NCBI RefSeq assembly: GCF_905475395.1
Contig: NC_058340.1
Coordinates: 69,790,181 to 69,854,180, forward strand
DNA from: Chrysoperla carnea
Lineage: Eukaryota > Arthropoda > Insecta > Neuroptera > Chrysopidae
Reading direction: 5' to 3'
Length of the DNA stretch: 64,000 nt
The notes beneath the pieces were generated by a model, which worked only from the letters and a program-made list of their open reading frames with translations, did no database searches and was not told the DNA's origin. Numbering within the stretch: position 1 is the first letter of the stretch; every line of letters starts with the position of its first letter. This document shows, piece after piece, positions 46,872 to 58,600 of the stretch. The position numbers and the translations under genes were made by a program.

Positions 46872-47424
46872 CAGGCGATTCAAAAGTTATTGGTGGCTTT
46901 TTTAAACCGCCCATATACAAATATAGAAACTTGCAATTTAGCAAAATTGTTCAGTCGGATTATTGATTATTGTGGTCATGGTTGATAACGCTCATCGATG
47001 AAAACCCAAAATTTCTCTAATCGTTACAATAGGTATTTGAGTACATTTGTTTTTACCTAATGGTTGTTCTCAACACACTGATTGTGTGTGGTTTTGTGCT
47101 CGACATGAAAAACAGCCGCTTAAGTACATTTTAAGCACATTTTGTAAACGTTTGTTGAAACTTTGCGATAACTATTATTTCTCTTGCAAGGCTGTTAGAT
47201 GATCTTGATCATCCGGTATGTTTCGGATACATTCATTAAGGCAGTTCCATCTTATCCAGCCGCTTGTCCAGAAGATTTTCTAAACGTTTGTTGAACCTTT
47301 ACGATGACTTTTCCTTTTTCTTGCAGGGCTGTTAGATGTACCTGATCATCCGGGATGTTTCGGATACATTCAAGACAGTTTCATCATCAAATAATTTATC
47401 TTCGAAACGATTGCAAACACCCTG
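46872..47424. mobile_element. possible mariner-like remnant with an internal duplication
   Basis: TA-CAGGCGATTCAAAAGT on the left and ACACCCTG-TA on the right give short TA-flanked ends. Inside, 47147-47265 and 47280-47385 are diverged direct repeats sharing AAACGTTTGTTGAA, GGCTGTTAGATG and GATGTTTCGGATACATTC. No transposase motif could be read. Confidence 0.35.
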
Positions 47425-47426
47425 TA

Positions 47427-50400
47427 TGTAAAAATATATTGAAAACATTATATTAGATAAAATACTAAAGGTAGTATTGTAGATTCGGAGCTAAAGAAGA
47501 CTAAATGGAGCTTTATTACATTATTAATTGAAGTTGACCCTTTTCAAATATTTACTAAAAGTTAGTGTCAGGTAATTCATTATAAAATGCTAAATTGTAC
47601 TATAATATGGTTAGTAAAAGATAGACAGACTATCTGTAGTAACCACTCTCCCTTAAGTTTATCAACGTTGGAAAGCATATCAATATTGTTTCAATATATT
47701 ATGACATATATTAAAATAGAAAAGTTCCGGAAAAATTCGTCATTGAGCATGATTAATTTTCGCAAGGAAAATTTTTGTAGGATCTCGTTGAAAACATACT
47801 CCTGAACCTAACAGTGCAGGTAGCCGGTGGATAGCTCGGTAGGATATTGTTTAAAATAGTTTTTATTTAAACAAATGAGTAGTATTGACCGAATCGCTTC
47901 GGAATTGGGATCAAAACTAACAAAAAATGTTCTTAGACATTTTTCTCTAAGCCTTCCAGTTTTCGAGTAAAAAATTCATACATTTTGAAAAACGATTTTT
48001 ATTCCTCAAAAAGCCTATGAAAGCTTACTCAACAACATCCGGCAAAAATTTTTGGCCTTATTAAATTTAAAGTGCTTGATTCTTAGTTGGTAAGAAAGCG
48101 AAAAACCACCCAAAAAACAACGATTTTCTGTTCTATCTAAAAGTTTTTTCCCATTATCGATTAAAATGACTCACCCGGTAATATTGATAGTAAAATCGGT
48201 CTATATGTATATAAATAAGCCAACCGGATACGATATGTACAATAAACGACAAGCAACAAAACATTATTTAGTTGTTCAACAAAACACTAGGGGGGCTTTT
48301 CTTTAAACGTTTATCATTTCCGTCAATTTATTTCTCTTGTTACGTTAGCTTTTCTTATTTACGTCACACTTACGTATCTATTTTTTCATACATTCATATA
48401 AAAAAAGATCATTTTCTGGCTGCTATTTCGTTGGAGATATATCACTTGGTATATCTCGAATCATTAGCTTAATTAAGTTGACACATATCTCCCAAAAAGC
48501 ACCCTTGGTCAACTATCCTCACGGGTTGAGCTAGTTATTATTTTTTCTATTTATTATAACTTGATAGAAATGATGAAGCTTTGTTGTACACGTTTCTAAT
48601 AAAAAATAATTAAATTCCCTAGATAACGAAACTCGATTACAAGTTAGAAATTTCGTGTCTAGATAATTATCTGATAATTATAAATGCATGCAAACTGAGT
48701 GATACCTTCCGTTAAATAATTAATGTCTAGACAGAATTATTAATTACAATTCTATGTAAAATACAATTTGTATAATTAGAAATAAATGTAAAATTTATAA
48801 ATTAGTGCAAGTTAATTTAAATAATGCAATGTCTGTAAGGGTCATCGTAAATAATTTTCTTCTATAAAATTAAAACATGTTAACAAGTTAGAAGATATTT
48901 ATATCAGTCGAATCTGGGTAGACAAATGTTCTAGGTATCAATAATTTGGAAGCATAGCGTGTCAAAGAGGCAGAGAGACATCCAAAAATGATCATAGCTT
49001 AAAGTAGTCCGGTTGTTTGAACAAGAGCGTGATAGTTCAAAGTCCCTTGATCACAATAAACACAGTTTTAAGGCCTCTTGCGGGGCAAAATTGTGAATTA
49101 TTTCATTTTAAAATTGTAATTTTTAAGACAGCACCTTATGGAAGAACTCACGATAATTAGCTGTACAAAAATTAATCGGTGATTGAGCTTCAAAATAACT
49201 TTGGTTTTTGTTGATTTTACGATATTTTTATAGCATGTTATTACATTTATGTCATACAAATTGCCTAATTGACTACACAGTTTACTACACAACAGCCGAG
49301 CTAGTTTATGCGAAGGAGATATTTCCGGATTATTTTAGACCAATAAATGGTTTATCTTACAAATCTATATCTATATATGGAGGTGAAATGACGTTCGCAT
49401 AACATTTTTTAAAATCAAATTAAATTTATTGAACTGCAGTAAAATACTATTAAAACAAATGAAAAAGATTGTAGTAAAAATGTGACTTGCATTAAAAGAA
49501 ATATATTTTACACGTGCAATATATTATTTAGGTGAACAAGAGTTCAGTTCAGTTCGAATACGTATACGACACAAACTTATCTATAAATACAAATGTTTTA
49601 GCGGTACAGTGGAGAAAAAAATAGTTTGGGTTTGAGGTATAGACGAGTACCCCACCACTACGGAGATGGGATAATATAGAGATTTTCACTCTTAAAACTA
49701 TGGTGTAAAATACTCATGTACGAACTATGTATATGTAAAGCGATGTATGGTAGCAAAAGAAAATCTCCACGTATACAATTTTTGTGTTTTCGGAGTCAAA
49801 ATTAACTTAAAAGTTTGTCAAAGGACCCCGGACACAATACATTGATTTTAAGTTTCGGTTAAAATTTTTTAATAACCATTGATTAGGATAGTTTTGAACA
49901 TGCTGATCAAAAGTGCTCATAGACTCAACCCACAAAAACTCTTCTCTTCTAAGCTACAGCCCTTCAAGAGTTTTGCCCACATAAGTTATTAATTTTTGGT
50001 TTCAGTTAAATTCGGTTTCGGTTTATAGTTCATATAGGCTCAACCCTCAAAAACTCTCCCCTCCCAAGGTGTTCATTTAGGCATAACCTTGGAAGTTATT
50101 GAATGTTACCCAAATTTAGTGGGATTACATATTTGGTTGATTAAAATTGGATAAGATTTGCGTGTGATAGAGAAGTGACAATTTTTTTATTTTAATGACG
50201 CCCAATTTGTAGAGGCCCGTATGTACGTAGAGGTACAATTGTGCATTGTATAGACAATACAATGGCACATTTTAGTTAAAATAAAATCGAATTTACCTCT
50301 GCACAATGCAGTTATATTGCTTGTTTTTCCCATCCTTTTCATACTAACCAGACAACATAAAAAAATATTTCTAATCTAAACTTTTCCTTATTAATTCGCA

Positions 50401-51374
50401 ACTTCAAGAAACTATAGGTGGCATTTTAATGGCGGATGAAGAGGGTATAAACATCGATCTCTCATGGTATAAACTAACAAAAAACCGTAGACAACTCTAG
50501 TTCGTAAGTTAATTAGTAGAAATTCCCTTTTTATGTCATATATGTTCTAAGATATTGATGTGTACCAATGTATACACCCCCCTCCCAATATTTAATATTT
50601 GAATCAGCAGAGATGAGCTCAATATTTTGGAGTCGCGAATAGTAAGGAATCAAACTTATATAAAACCTAGCATAACAACCAAATTAGAAAAATCACTAAG
50701 CTCTAATCGCGATTTGGCAACAATGTCAATAAAACACTTTATCAAAAGGTGTAATACAAGTGCTCTCTCCTTACTTGACCTATATACTTTGTTATATGGG
50801 TCTTTTTTTATGCGACAATTTTAGTCACTCTACAATTATTTTAATTTTAAAATTTAAATTAAGAAAAACTTCATTTTTACAAAACAATTACTCAAATTTA
50901 TTAAACAAAAATTATCTAGGCAGTATGTTTTACATTTTAATTATTTTGAGAAAATTTATTTCTATTATGAGCGACTGCGACGACATAATTCAGCATGAAT
51001 TTCTAATTTTTTAGCCCTCTGTTCATGATAATTTAAACTAAATTTTTTAACGGAAAATAAGATATGGTTTGGTTATTGTACTTACTTTTTCGAAGCAGAT
51101 TCCTTTATTAGTTTTGTAAGCTTCATGAAAGTGAGTTCATAGTAAAACAAACTAATCGATTCTTCTATATCGAAACACGTTACTCATAAGGTTATCCTCC
51201 AGTGTAATATAGATGTCGTTTTCTAGCTTTGAATTATATTAACCGTGGCTAAATTTCTCCAATAAACATTCGTTCAATAACGCCATCGCTTTTACTTGTA
51301 CTGAAACTGCATACAAGTGAAATTTGCAAAACTTTAAACACTCTTGACAAATGCTGTTTTTTTTCCTTGCAACC
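47427..51374. other. AT-rich intergenic DNA
   Basis: No gene was recognised in almost 4 kb. An inverted fragment of the 7580-8340 satellite unit lies at 50095-50190, and a short piece shared with 10320-10350 lies at 49250-49276. Confidence 0.5.
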
Positions 51375-51385
51375 AAGCAGATCTT

Positions 51386-51969
51386 GTACGTCCTTAAATG
51401 AGCTGGCGGAACAAATGAATGTAAACCTGATATGGGTACCGGGACACAGGGACATTCCAGGAAATTGTGAAGCCGACGAGCTTGCCAGAAATGGCACAAT
51501 GCTGCCGGACACAAGCATTAATAAATACTCGGGAGTTCCATTTGCGAACTGCAAGTTATTCCTGAAAGAGGATATTCTGAAAAAGGCCAATCTTAGATGG
51601 AGGGAAGAACGTACTTGTGGTACTACAAGACAGATATGGCCTGAGTACAATCGCAGGCGTTCCGAAGTTCTCATATCACTTCCAAGGGCCCCTGTTCGCA
51701 AAGTTGTTGCGGCTATCACAGGACACTGGCTGGGCGGCAAGCATGCTGAACGCTTAGGCCTGGTAGTGTATTACGACTACTGCAGGAGCTGTCACAGTGG
51801 TGACGAGGAGGAGACAATGTCTCATCTTCCCTGTCACAGCCCAGCTCTTGTCATGAGTAGATGGACTTACTTGAGCCAGCCTCTCTTTGACGAGCTCTCC
51901 GACCTAAAGTCAGTCGACGTCAAAGCCCTCCTGCTGTTCCCTAATAGCTCCAAATGGTTCATGGAGTAG
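51386..51969 (+). pseudogene. LINE pol C-terminal part: RNase H end and Cys/His tail
   Basis: The open frame enters from flanking DNA and continues to TAG at 51967. Residues VNLIWVPGHRDIPGNCEADE are the RNase H block around its last catalytic aspartate. AAITGHWLGGKHAERLGL and CRSC then form the Cys/His segment (C-x2-C...H). The protein ends SSKWFME. Reverse transcriptase and endonuclease are absent through 5' truncation, so it is not functional although open. The family is R1/Jockey-type by domain order (RT followed by RNase H). This is inference from the short segment. Confidence 0.8.
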
Positions 51970-52066
51970 TGGCCAGGGATGGGCCAACCCATTAACGGTA
52001 TCACAACGGACCCTATGGTCTAAGTGTGTCCCACCCCAGGACAGCCACTCTAACCTAACCTAACCT
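51386..52066 (+). mobile_element. 5'-truncated LINE with 11-bp target duplication and TAACC tail
   Basis: AAGCAGATCTT at 51375-51385 is repeated exactly at 52067-52077. The 681 bp between carry the 3' end of a LINE pol frame, a short 3' UTR with CCACCCCAGGACAGCC, and a tail of TAACC repeats. Exact target duplication and an open frame mark this as the youngest LINE in the window. Its relative at 4343-4632 has the same 3' UTR. Confidence 0.92.
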
Positions 52067-52077
52067 AAGCAGATCTT

Positions 52078-52454
52078 AAAACCCAGATAGGACGATATAT
52101 CTATGACTGGTTATTTAATCTCGAAACATACAGGGTGTGTAGCGTAGTTGAAGAATTCCTCGAGGTAGATAAAAAGTCGCAGTTTTTATGCTTTAAATGA
52201 ACATAATTAAAACTCAAACTAATTCATACGTTAAAATAATTTATTAATCGCAACAAATATGTTTTGTCTTCGTAAAAAATAATAATTAAAAATTTATATA
52301 CAAAAAATAGTGGCATATTCTCATTATTAACAGTCTCAATAGTTTCAATTTATAAATATCAACAAAATATTATAATAATAATAATAATAATAGTAATAAT
52401 AATAAAAACAAATTATTTTACGACACTATTTGTAGTCACTTTAGTCATTCTTTT
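52078..52454 (-). other. codanin-1 3' UTR and flank
   Basis: Past the stop codon the minus strand is AT-rich, with an ATT microsatellite at 52370-52405. AATAAA at 52245-52240, about 210 nt past the stop, is the likely polyadenylation signal. The LINE insertion ends just outside. Confidence 0.5.
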
Positions 52455-52607
52455 TTACATAAAATCTAAGTCATCGTGTTCATTCATATTACACGATGTC
52501 TCTGATAAAAATTCTAGAAGTAAAATAAATTTATCATCTGAACATTTCCAACGTTTATATTTTTCTAAAATTTTATTTAACGCTATTGAAAAATGTTTCA
52601 GAATTAC
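52455..52607 (-). CDS. CDAN1: codanin-1 terminal exon 14
   Basis: Acceptor TTTTGGTTTTAG, then 50 codons and TAA. The sequence starts VILKHFSIALNKILEKYKRW and ends DDLDFM. It joins in phase 0 to exon 13, which ends ...HNEWPE at 53087 (donor GAG|GTAAAT). Reading through that donor instead gives 26 extra residues and a stop at 53006, so an intron-retained, shorter C terminus is possible. The spliced form matches the length of the region after the conserved QWP segment in human codanin-1. Confidence 0.85.
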   Translation of the reverse strand, partial: VILKHFSIALNKILEKYKRWKCSDDKFILLLEFLSETSCNMNEHDDLDFM

Positions 52608-55600
52608 CTAAAACCAAAAGTTTTAATTAATATCAAGAACTACAAGGTTTTCGATTAAGAGTGATAACGGAGAATCCACGCGAGATCTATCAAACGAAAC
52701 CCAAAAAGTGACCTAAAAGTAGCAAAAAAGGGCACAATTTGTTTTGGCCTATAAAGGCGGCCATTTGATTGATATTGTATTCAAAAAATAGTCCAATTGG
52801 AAGCCCCGTTTCGCCCTTAATTAACGTATCATGTGCGAAATAATATTTGTAGAAAATGTTTATCGAGTATGATTGACGATACATTTTTCAAAGGATGGAG
52901 GGGACATCATTTCATTTTCTTCGAGACCTTATATCGCGCGCAATGAAAACTTCTTCTCTGAAAGAGCAATCCAATGATATTAAAATTGGGACACAAATGG
53001 CAAATTTACAAGTATTTTAAGATTTGATTTTTGTAACACAGGCGGACATGACGACGGAACCCTAGAAAGTTGAGAAAAACATTTACCTCGGGCCATTCAT
53101 TATGAAAAAATCCAGTACATTGTGATTCCAAATCATCACAATTAATAATCGTATCCTGATACACCATTGTAAATAATAATTCACCAAACACAGTCCATGT
53201 TACATCAGGATAATCGGATTGTTCCAACATAAATATATTACGTGAACATATCATACGAGAAAAACGATTTTCTTGATCATTTAATCGTTGATTACTCATT
53301 GATTCATTATCATGTTCAAGAGTATTGTCATGATTTAAACCAGATGTTGATGATGCGGCCATTTCATCGATATTATTCTCGAATGTCGTCGACATATTTA
53401 TATTATTTGCATCCAAAGTATTATGAATTAACGGCTGCTGTTGTTTTTGTTTTGTTTGTTCCTTGGGGATCTTTTTTGATTGATATATTTTCCATATGTT
53501 TATAAATGTGTTTAATATTTCTGGATTTTTCATTAAATTCGGTGAAAATGTTACTAAAAAATTTTCAAACACTTAAATTTGATCGTGAAATTATAAAATA
53601 AAGAGACCGTCAAAACGAGTTGGATTTTTATGTTTATGTCAATAGGATATTCCACTATTTTTGAAAAAGTACTTCAAAATGTTGATTTTGCTAATAAAAA
53701 GCCACCAAAAAATTATTTTGGAAAAATACACACGCTTTCTTGCCAAAAACTTAAATTAAATTTTAAACCTTTTTTAAACTGTCAAAAACGCGGTCATTCA
53801 ATTTGATGACGTAATATGGGTAGCACTATACGAAATAACACAAATAATTTTGGCAGATATATTCATAGACATCTGATTATAATATAAATATAAATACTTA
53901 TCAATGTATATATTATACCCAACTGTCTACACTGAACTAACTGATGGTCTATGACTCATACCGCTATGACATCACAGCAGGGCTTACCCACGTTTTAGGT
54001 GACGTGATATACAGTTTAAAAATTTCGATTTTTAATTTTAATATTTTAAAAGAAAAATGTGATTTTATGACTCGAAATCAGAATATTTAATTAAGTATAT
54101 TTTTACATAAATTTTAACTTTTTTCAAATTTCATGATTTATTTTTGACTAACGATAATACCCTATTATGGAATTTAATTCTCTTAAGTCAGAGGTGATGA
54201 ACTTGTATTAGGCACGATGTTATCACTCGCGTTCGTTTATAATATACTACTTCATAGTGAACTTTGTGATCGGTGTCGTGCCTATTTTGATTCGCCATCC
54301 CTGTCCTAAATAATACATATACACGAAAATCTAGTTTTGTAAGCATAGTCGTCTCATCCACAGTCCAAAATTGATGAACACTTACCTACAACTAAGGCTA
54401 AATCAATGGTCAAATTAATAACTTGTTCGAGTACAAATGGAATAAAATCCGTACGTGACGTCATACTTAATTCAATATCTTTTAAAAATTGATGGAATTC
54501 ATCCATACAATAATTATTTATTTCACGGTCCATAAATTTCCATATAATCTCCTAAAAATTTATCCAAAAATAATTATTATGTTTGGGTACAATTTTCACA
54601 GGCGATAACTTTTCAAATCTTAAAAAAATCATAGTTAAATTCATTCAGAAGCAGATATTTTGAAGCCCCATACAGAAATATTTTTGAGTTGTTTTATACT
54701 TGAAAAAAAATTACGTCTGTGATTATCATAACGAACTGTTTTGAAAATTTGTACATACCCGAATTCTATTTAAAATATATAAAGGCGTTAAAGTATTATA
54801 AAATACATCATTTGTCATTTCAATTTTAGCACTAATTTCATCGTCATTCTTTTGGATTTTATCATTCAAAATTTGTTTATTCGTTATAAAATGTTTGATT
54901 ATATCGTTCAAACATTTTAGAAATATATCTGAAAAAAATAATCAATTTATTGAAAAGTTTCACATAATTACAAAATACAGACTAGTCAAATTACAAGGTG
55001 ACAGTTTGGTGAAGTAACAGTCATAACACTGTTATCAATAGCCTTTTTCGATTTATATCACGCCTTTAAATGATTACGTTATGCTTTTAAAGTAAATTGG
55101 CAAAATCGGCGATTTAAAAAAACAATTACCTGTTGAAACATGTGATTGAATCCATTGCAAAATTTTCTCCTTTGAATGTCGAATCGTCCATTCAATACAT
55201 AATTTTAAAATTGGCTCTTGTAAATCACCCAGTAATGCACCTAAACTCACTTGACATCGATCCTCGCATAAATTTTTTGGACTACAATTTGTACAAAGCG
55301 TTGAATAATAATTATCTGCTATAATTCGTGCTTGTTTTTGAATAATATTCTACAAAAAATTTAAATTAAATTATTATATCAATTCCGTCAAAAACCATTT
55401 TCCATGAGAATTGTAAAGGAATCATTGAACTCACCTCTAATTGTTTGATTTCGTCTATTTTTAAAGTTTTCAAAAACTTATTTAGATCTTTTTTCGCTTG
55501 TTCTTTTAAATTTGGTACTAAATTGTTACATATATTCTTAATGCATGCAGACGCAATACGATCTGATACAAATTCGACGGTTTTACGAGTAGATCCTGGA

Positions 55601-58600
55601 TGTGAATTGAAGAATGTTTCTTCTAATTGTAACTGTAAAACAAAATCAAACAGAAATCTTAAAATCAATTTGAAAGATCTGAATGAAACTATTGAAATAT
55701 TTCTTCTTAGATGGTTATCAAGCCCGAAAAATGAGGTGTGACTCCCATTTAACCTAATTCATATCATGCCTCATGTTAAAGAAATTCCAACAATTGATCA
55801 TCTCCTCAAATCGTCTAGATCGGAGTCACGATCCATTTTCAGAGCTAGATACTGGTTTAAAAGAGTCTTGTTTTTTATATTTAGCAACGGAACCCCATTA
55901 TAATTAAACCCCAGATATATTTAATAATATATTTACCTCTAATTGCTTCGTAGACACTGGTCCATTAAACGATATTGTTGTTACCGGCGTAATATGTCGT
56001 GACGTTAAATAACTTTTACTACTTCGTAAATTTAATTCACTATTCATAACTAACTGTCGAATTTCCGTTAAATACGGACATAATTTATACAACATTCGTT
56101 CATCAATAATTCTAACCAAATCCAAACATGTACTTCCATCGAAATTTTGTTGAGATTTAATCGATATATGTTTCGCTGTTGAATTCGAGCTATCAAACTC
56201 TGTCGTCAATGCACAATAATTCGATTTATTTGTTAACCATTTAAAGAATAATTCGTCGGGGAAATGTGGCCGTTCAAATAACCATCCTAAACATATTTTT
56301 AAGTACAGTAACGATAAACAAGGCATTGTCTTTACATAATTTAAAATATTTGAAATTGTATCGTCTGTATTATCGATTTCGATTGCACGTAAATGATAAT
56401 AAATTTCGAATAAAGTATGTAAAATGTGTTTGTTACATGGTAAACGTATTGAAACGTAATCTTGCATTGCTAAATAATCGCATATCCATGGAATTGTTAG
56501 AATAAGTGTGTGATTTTGTATTGAATTATATAGAAATTGATGTAAATTTAATTGATTTTGTACCTGGAATCGTAAAAATTAAAAAGTTGAACAAATGACA
56601 ATATAAATTGTAAAGAAACATGACGTTAAAAGTACATTAATGTACACAAAAAGTGTTTCTTTAACCCTTCAGAACGGTTTCGAAGAAATTCTCTCACGCT
56701 TAATTTAAAACGGTTCGAAACTGACAATAAACTGACGGACACAGTACACACTATAGTTGTTTCCCACCGATACGGAATGACTACATAGTTACTCAGTCAA
56801 CGTACATCGTACGTCTTCGTATGATTTTTCGGGTTACCACATAAAAATTATACTACATATAGTACATATAAAAGACAAAGCATCTATTGTTTGAAACTGG
56901 CAGTGGCCTAACGGACACATCACACTATACAACACTTAAAGAATAGACTTCAATCGTATGTCGTGGCACACACAATTGCCCAATAACGTGAGATTTTCTC
57001 TCAGCACAAAAGTAGTGATTGTAGTATGAAAGACGACCAATCTGAAGGGTTAATTTGTTGCAAGCAAATAACTCGAAAACTAAATCTTATCGAAAAAAAA
57101 AATGTTTAAATTAAGGTCAGGTGTACTATTTGGCAGTCATTTCAGAACAACTTGAAATTTTCGTAGATTCTTGAATGAGAATTTCGCAACTATGAAAATT
57201 ATCGAACAGGAAAGTTGTTAAACATGACCTTGGTAGCAGTTAGTTCTGAAATGGCTATAAAAAACTATACCTAGTACTAAGGCTCTATCATATTTTGTAC
57301 CTTTTTCGAGTTATGTGTTTGTGTTAAGTAAAAAATAAAAGCTCACATGTATTCGAACGTCATGTTGAATAGAAATTAAATTTTCTGGTAGTGGTGTTTG
57401 TATTACATGTGTGTACGATAAACATTCGATAAATGATAAAAATTTGCTTAACAATTTCAATGACATAATGGTTTCACTGTATTTATATTTTGATTCTGGA
57501 CCTAAAATTAATTTTGATTAAATAAAATTTGTCCAAAATTTAACAATCCATAAAGCTAGCGTAAATTTTTTAGAATTATTTGCTAGAGATCTACAGTTAA
57601 GGAAGTTTCTAAGGTCCGTTTTGTTCATTAAGATTTCGAAAGAAGTCTAAACGAGATATAAAATCGAATTCTATGCTTTTCTAATAGTTAAGAACTGTAC
57701 GCTAATATTTCAAATATGTACGCTAGCTCTAGGACAATTTTAAATATTTACTTTCTTCGAAATTTAAATTTTCAAAATGGAATCCATCAAAATATAATTG
57801 ATGTATTTCACTAATAAAACTATCCATTAAATGCCGTAAAAATTGCGGTTTTTCACAATGTATTAAAAATTCTTTATAAAATTCTTGATGTCCTGGAAAA
57901 TCATTCGAATTTTCACCTAGAAAAAAGATTCAATTATCTAAAGCCTCTGAAATTTGAAAGTTTCAAAGTTTCGAATCCAAGGTAAGACTATATTTAGAAA
58001 TAGGCCACTACATAAATAAAGCTAAAAAGTGTACTTTACCTGTCTGGGGTGTGGTAAGTCTTGATTGTAAAAGCGATAATTTTGTGGCACTAACATTTTT
58101 TAATGACGAACATAAGGCTTTATCTTCCTGGAAAAAGAAAAAAAAGATATTCTTCAAAAATAAAGAGAAATATAATTTTTCTACGGCTTTTTATTAGAAA
58201 ACTTAATAATAACGAGTGTAAATTCTGTCTTGTAAATTCATTTTTTTAAAGTGTAAATTATACATTGAACTGTCACCAATTGACAGATCACGTACTTATA
58301 CGTCATCAACAGAGAGCGCCAAAAAACTGCGTTTAAATATCTCAAAATTATAATGTATTTTAAATATTTTTTTACACTTAAATACAACATTTTTAAGCAG
58401 TATTTATATTTTTTACTTTGTTATAACGATGTAAACAATGAATTAAAAATATAAAAAAAATACATGAATATTTCCTATTATAAACATACCTCAAAACCGC
58501 TTTTCCCATCAAAACCACTACAATTACTCAACAATTGATATTTAAAAAGTCGTGCCAAATGTAAAAAATTAATCGGTTCCGTTGCCACACCACTTAAATT

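Noticed and set aside
51249-51740. Minus-strand 163-codon open frame
   Set aside because: It is antisense to the LINE pol sequence and has no protein-family features.
52050-52066. TAACC repeats as an interstitial telomere
   Set aside because: They end exactly at the target duplication of a LINE, and a related tail ends the second copy of that LINE.
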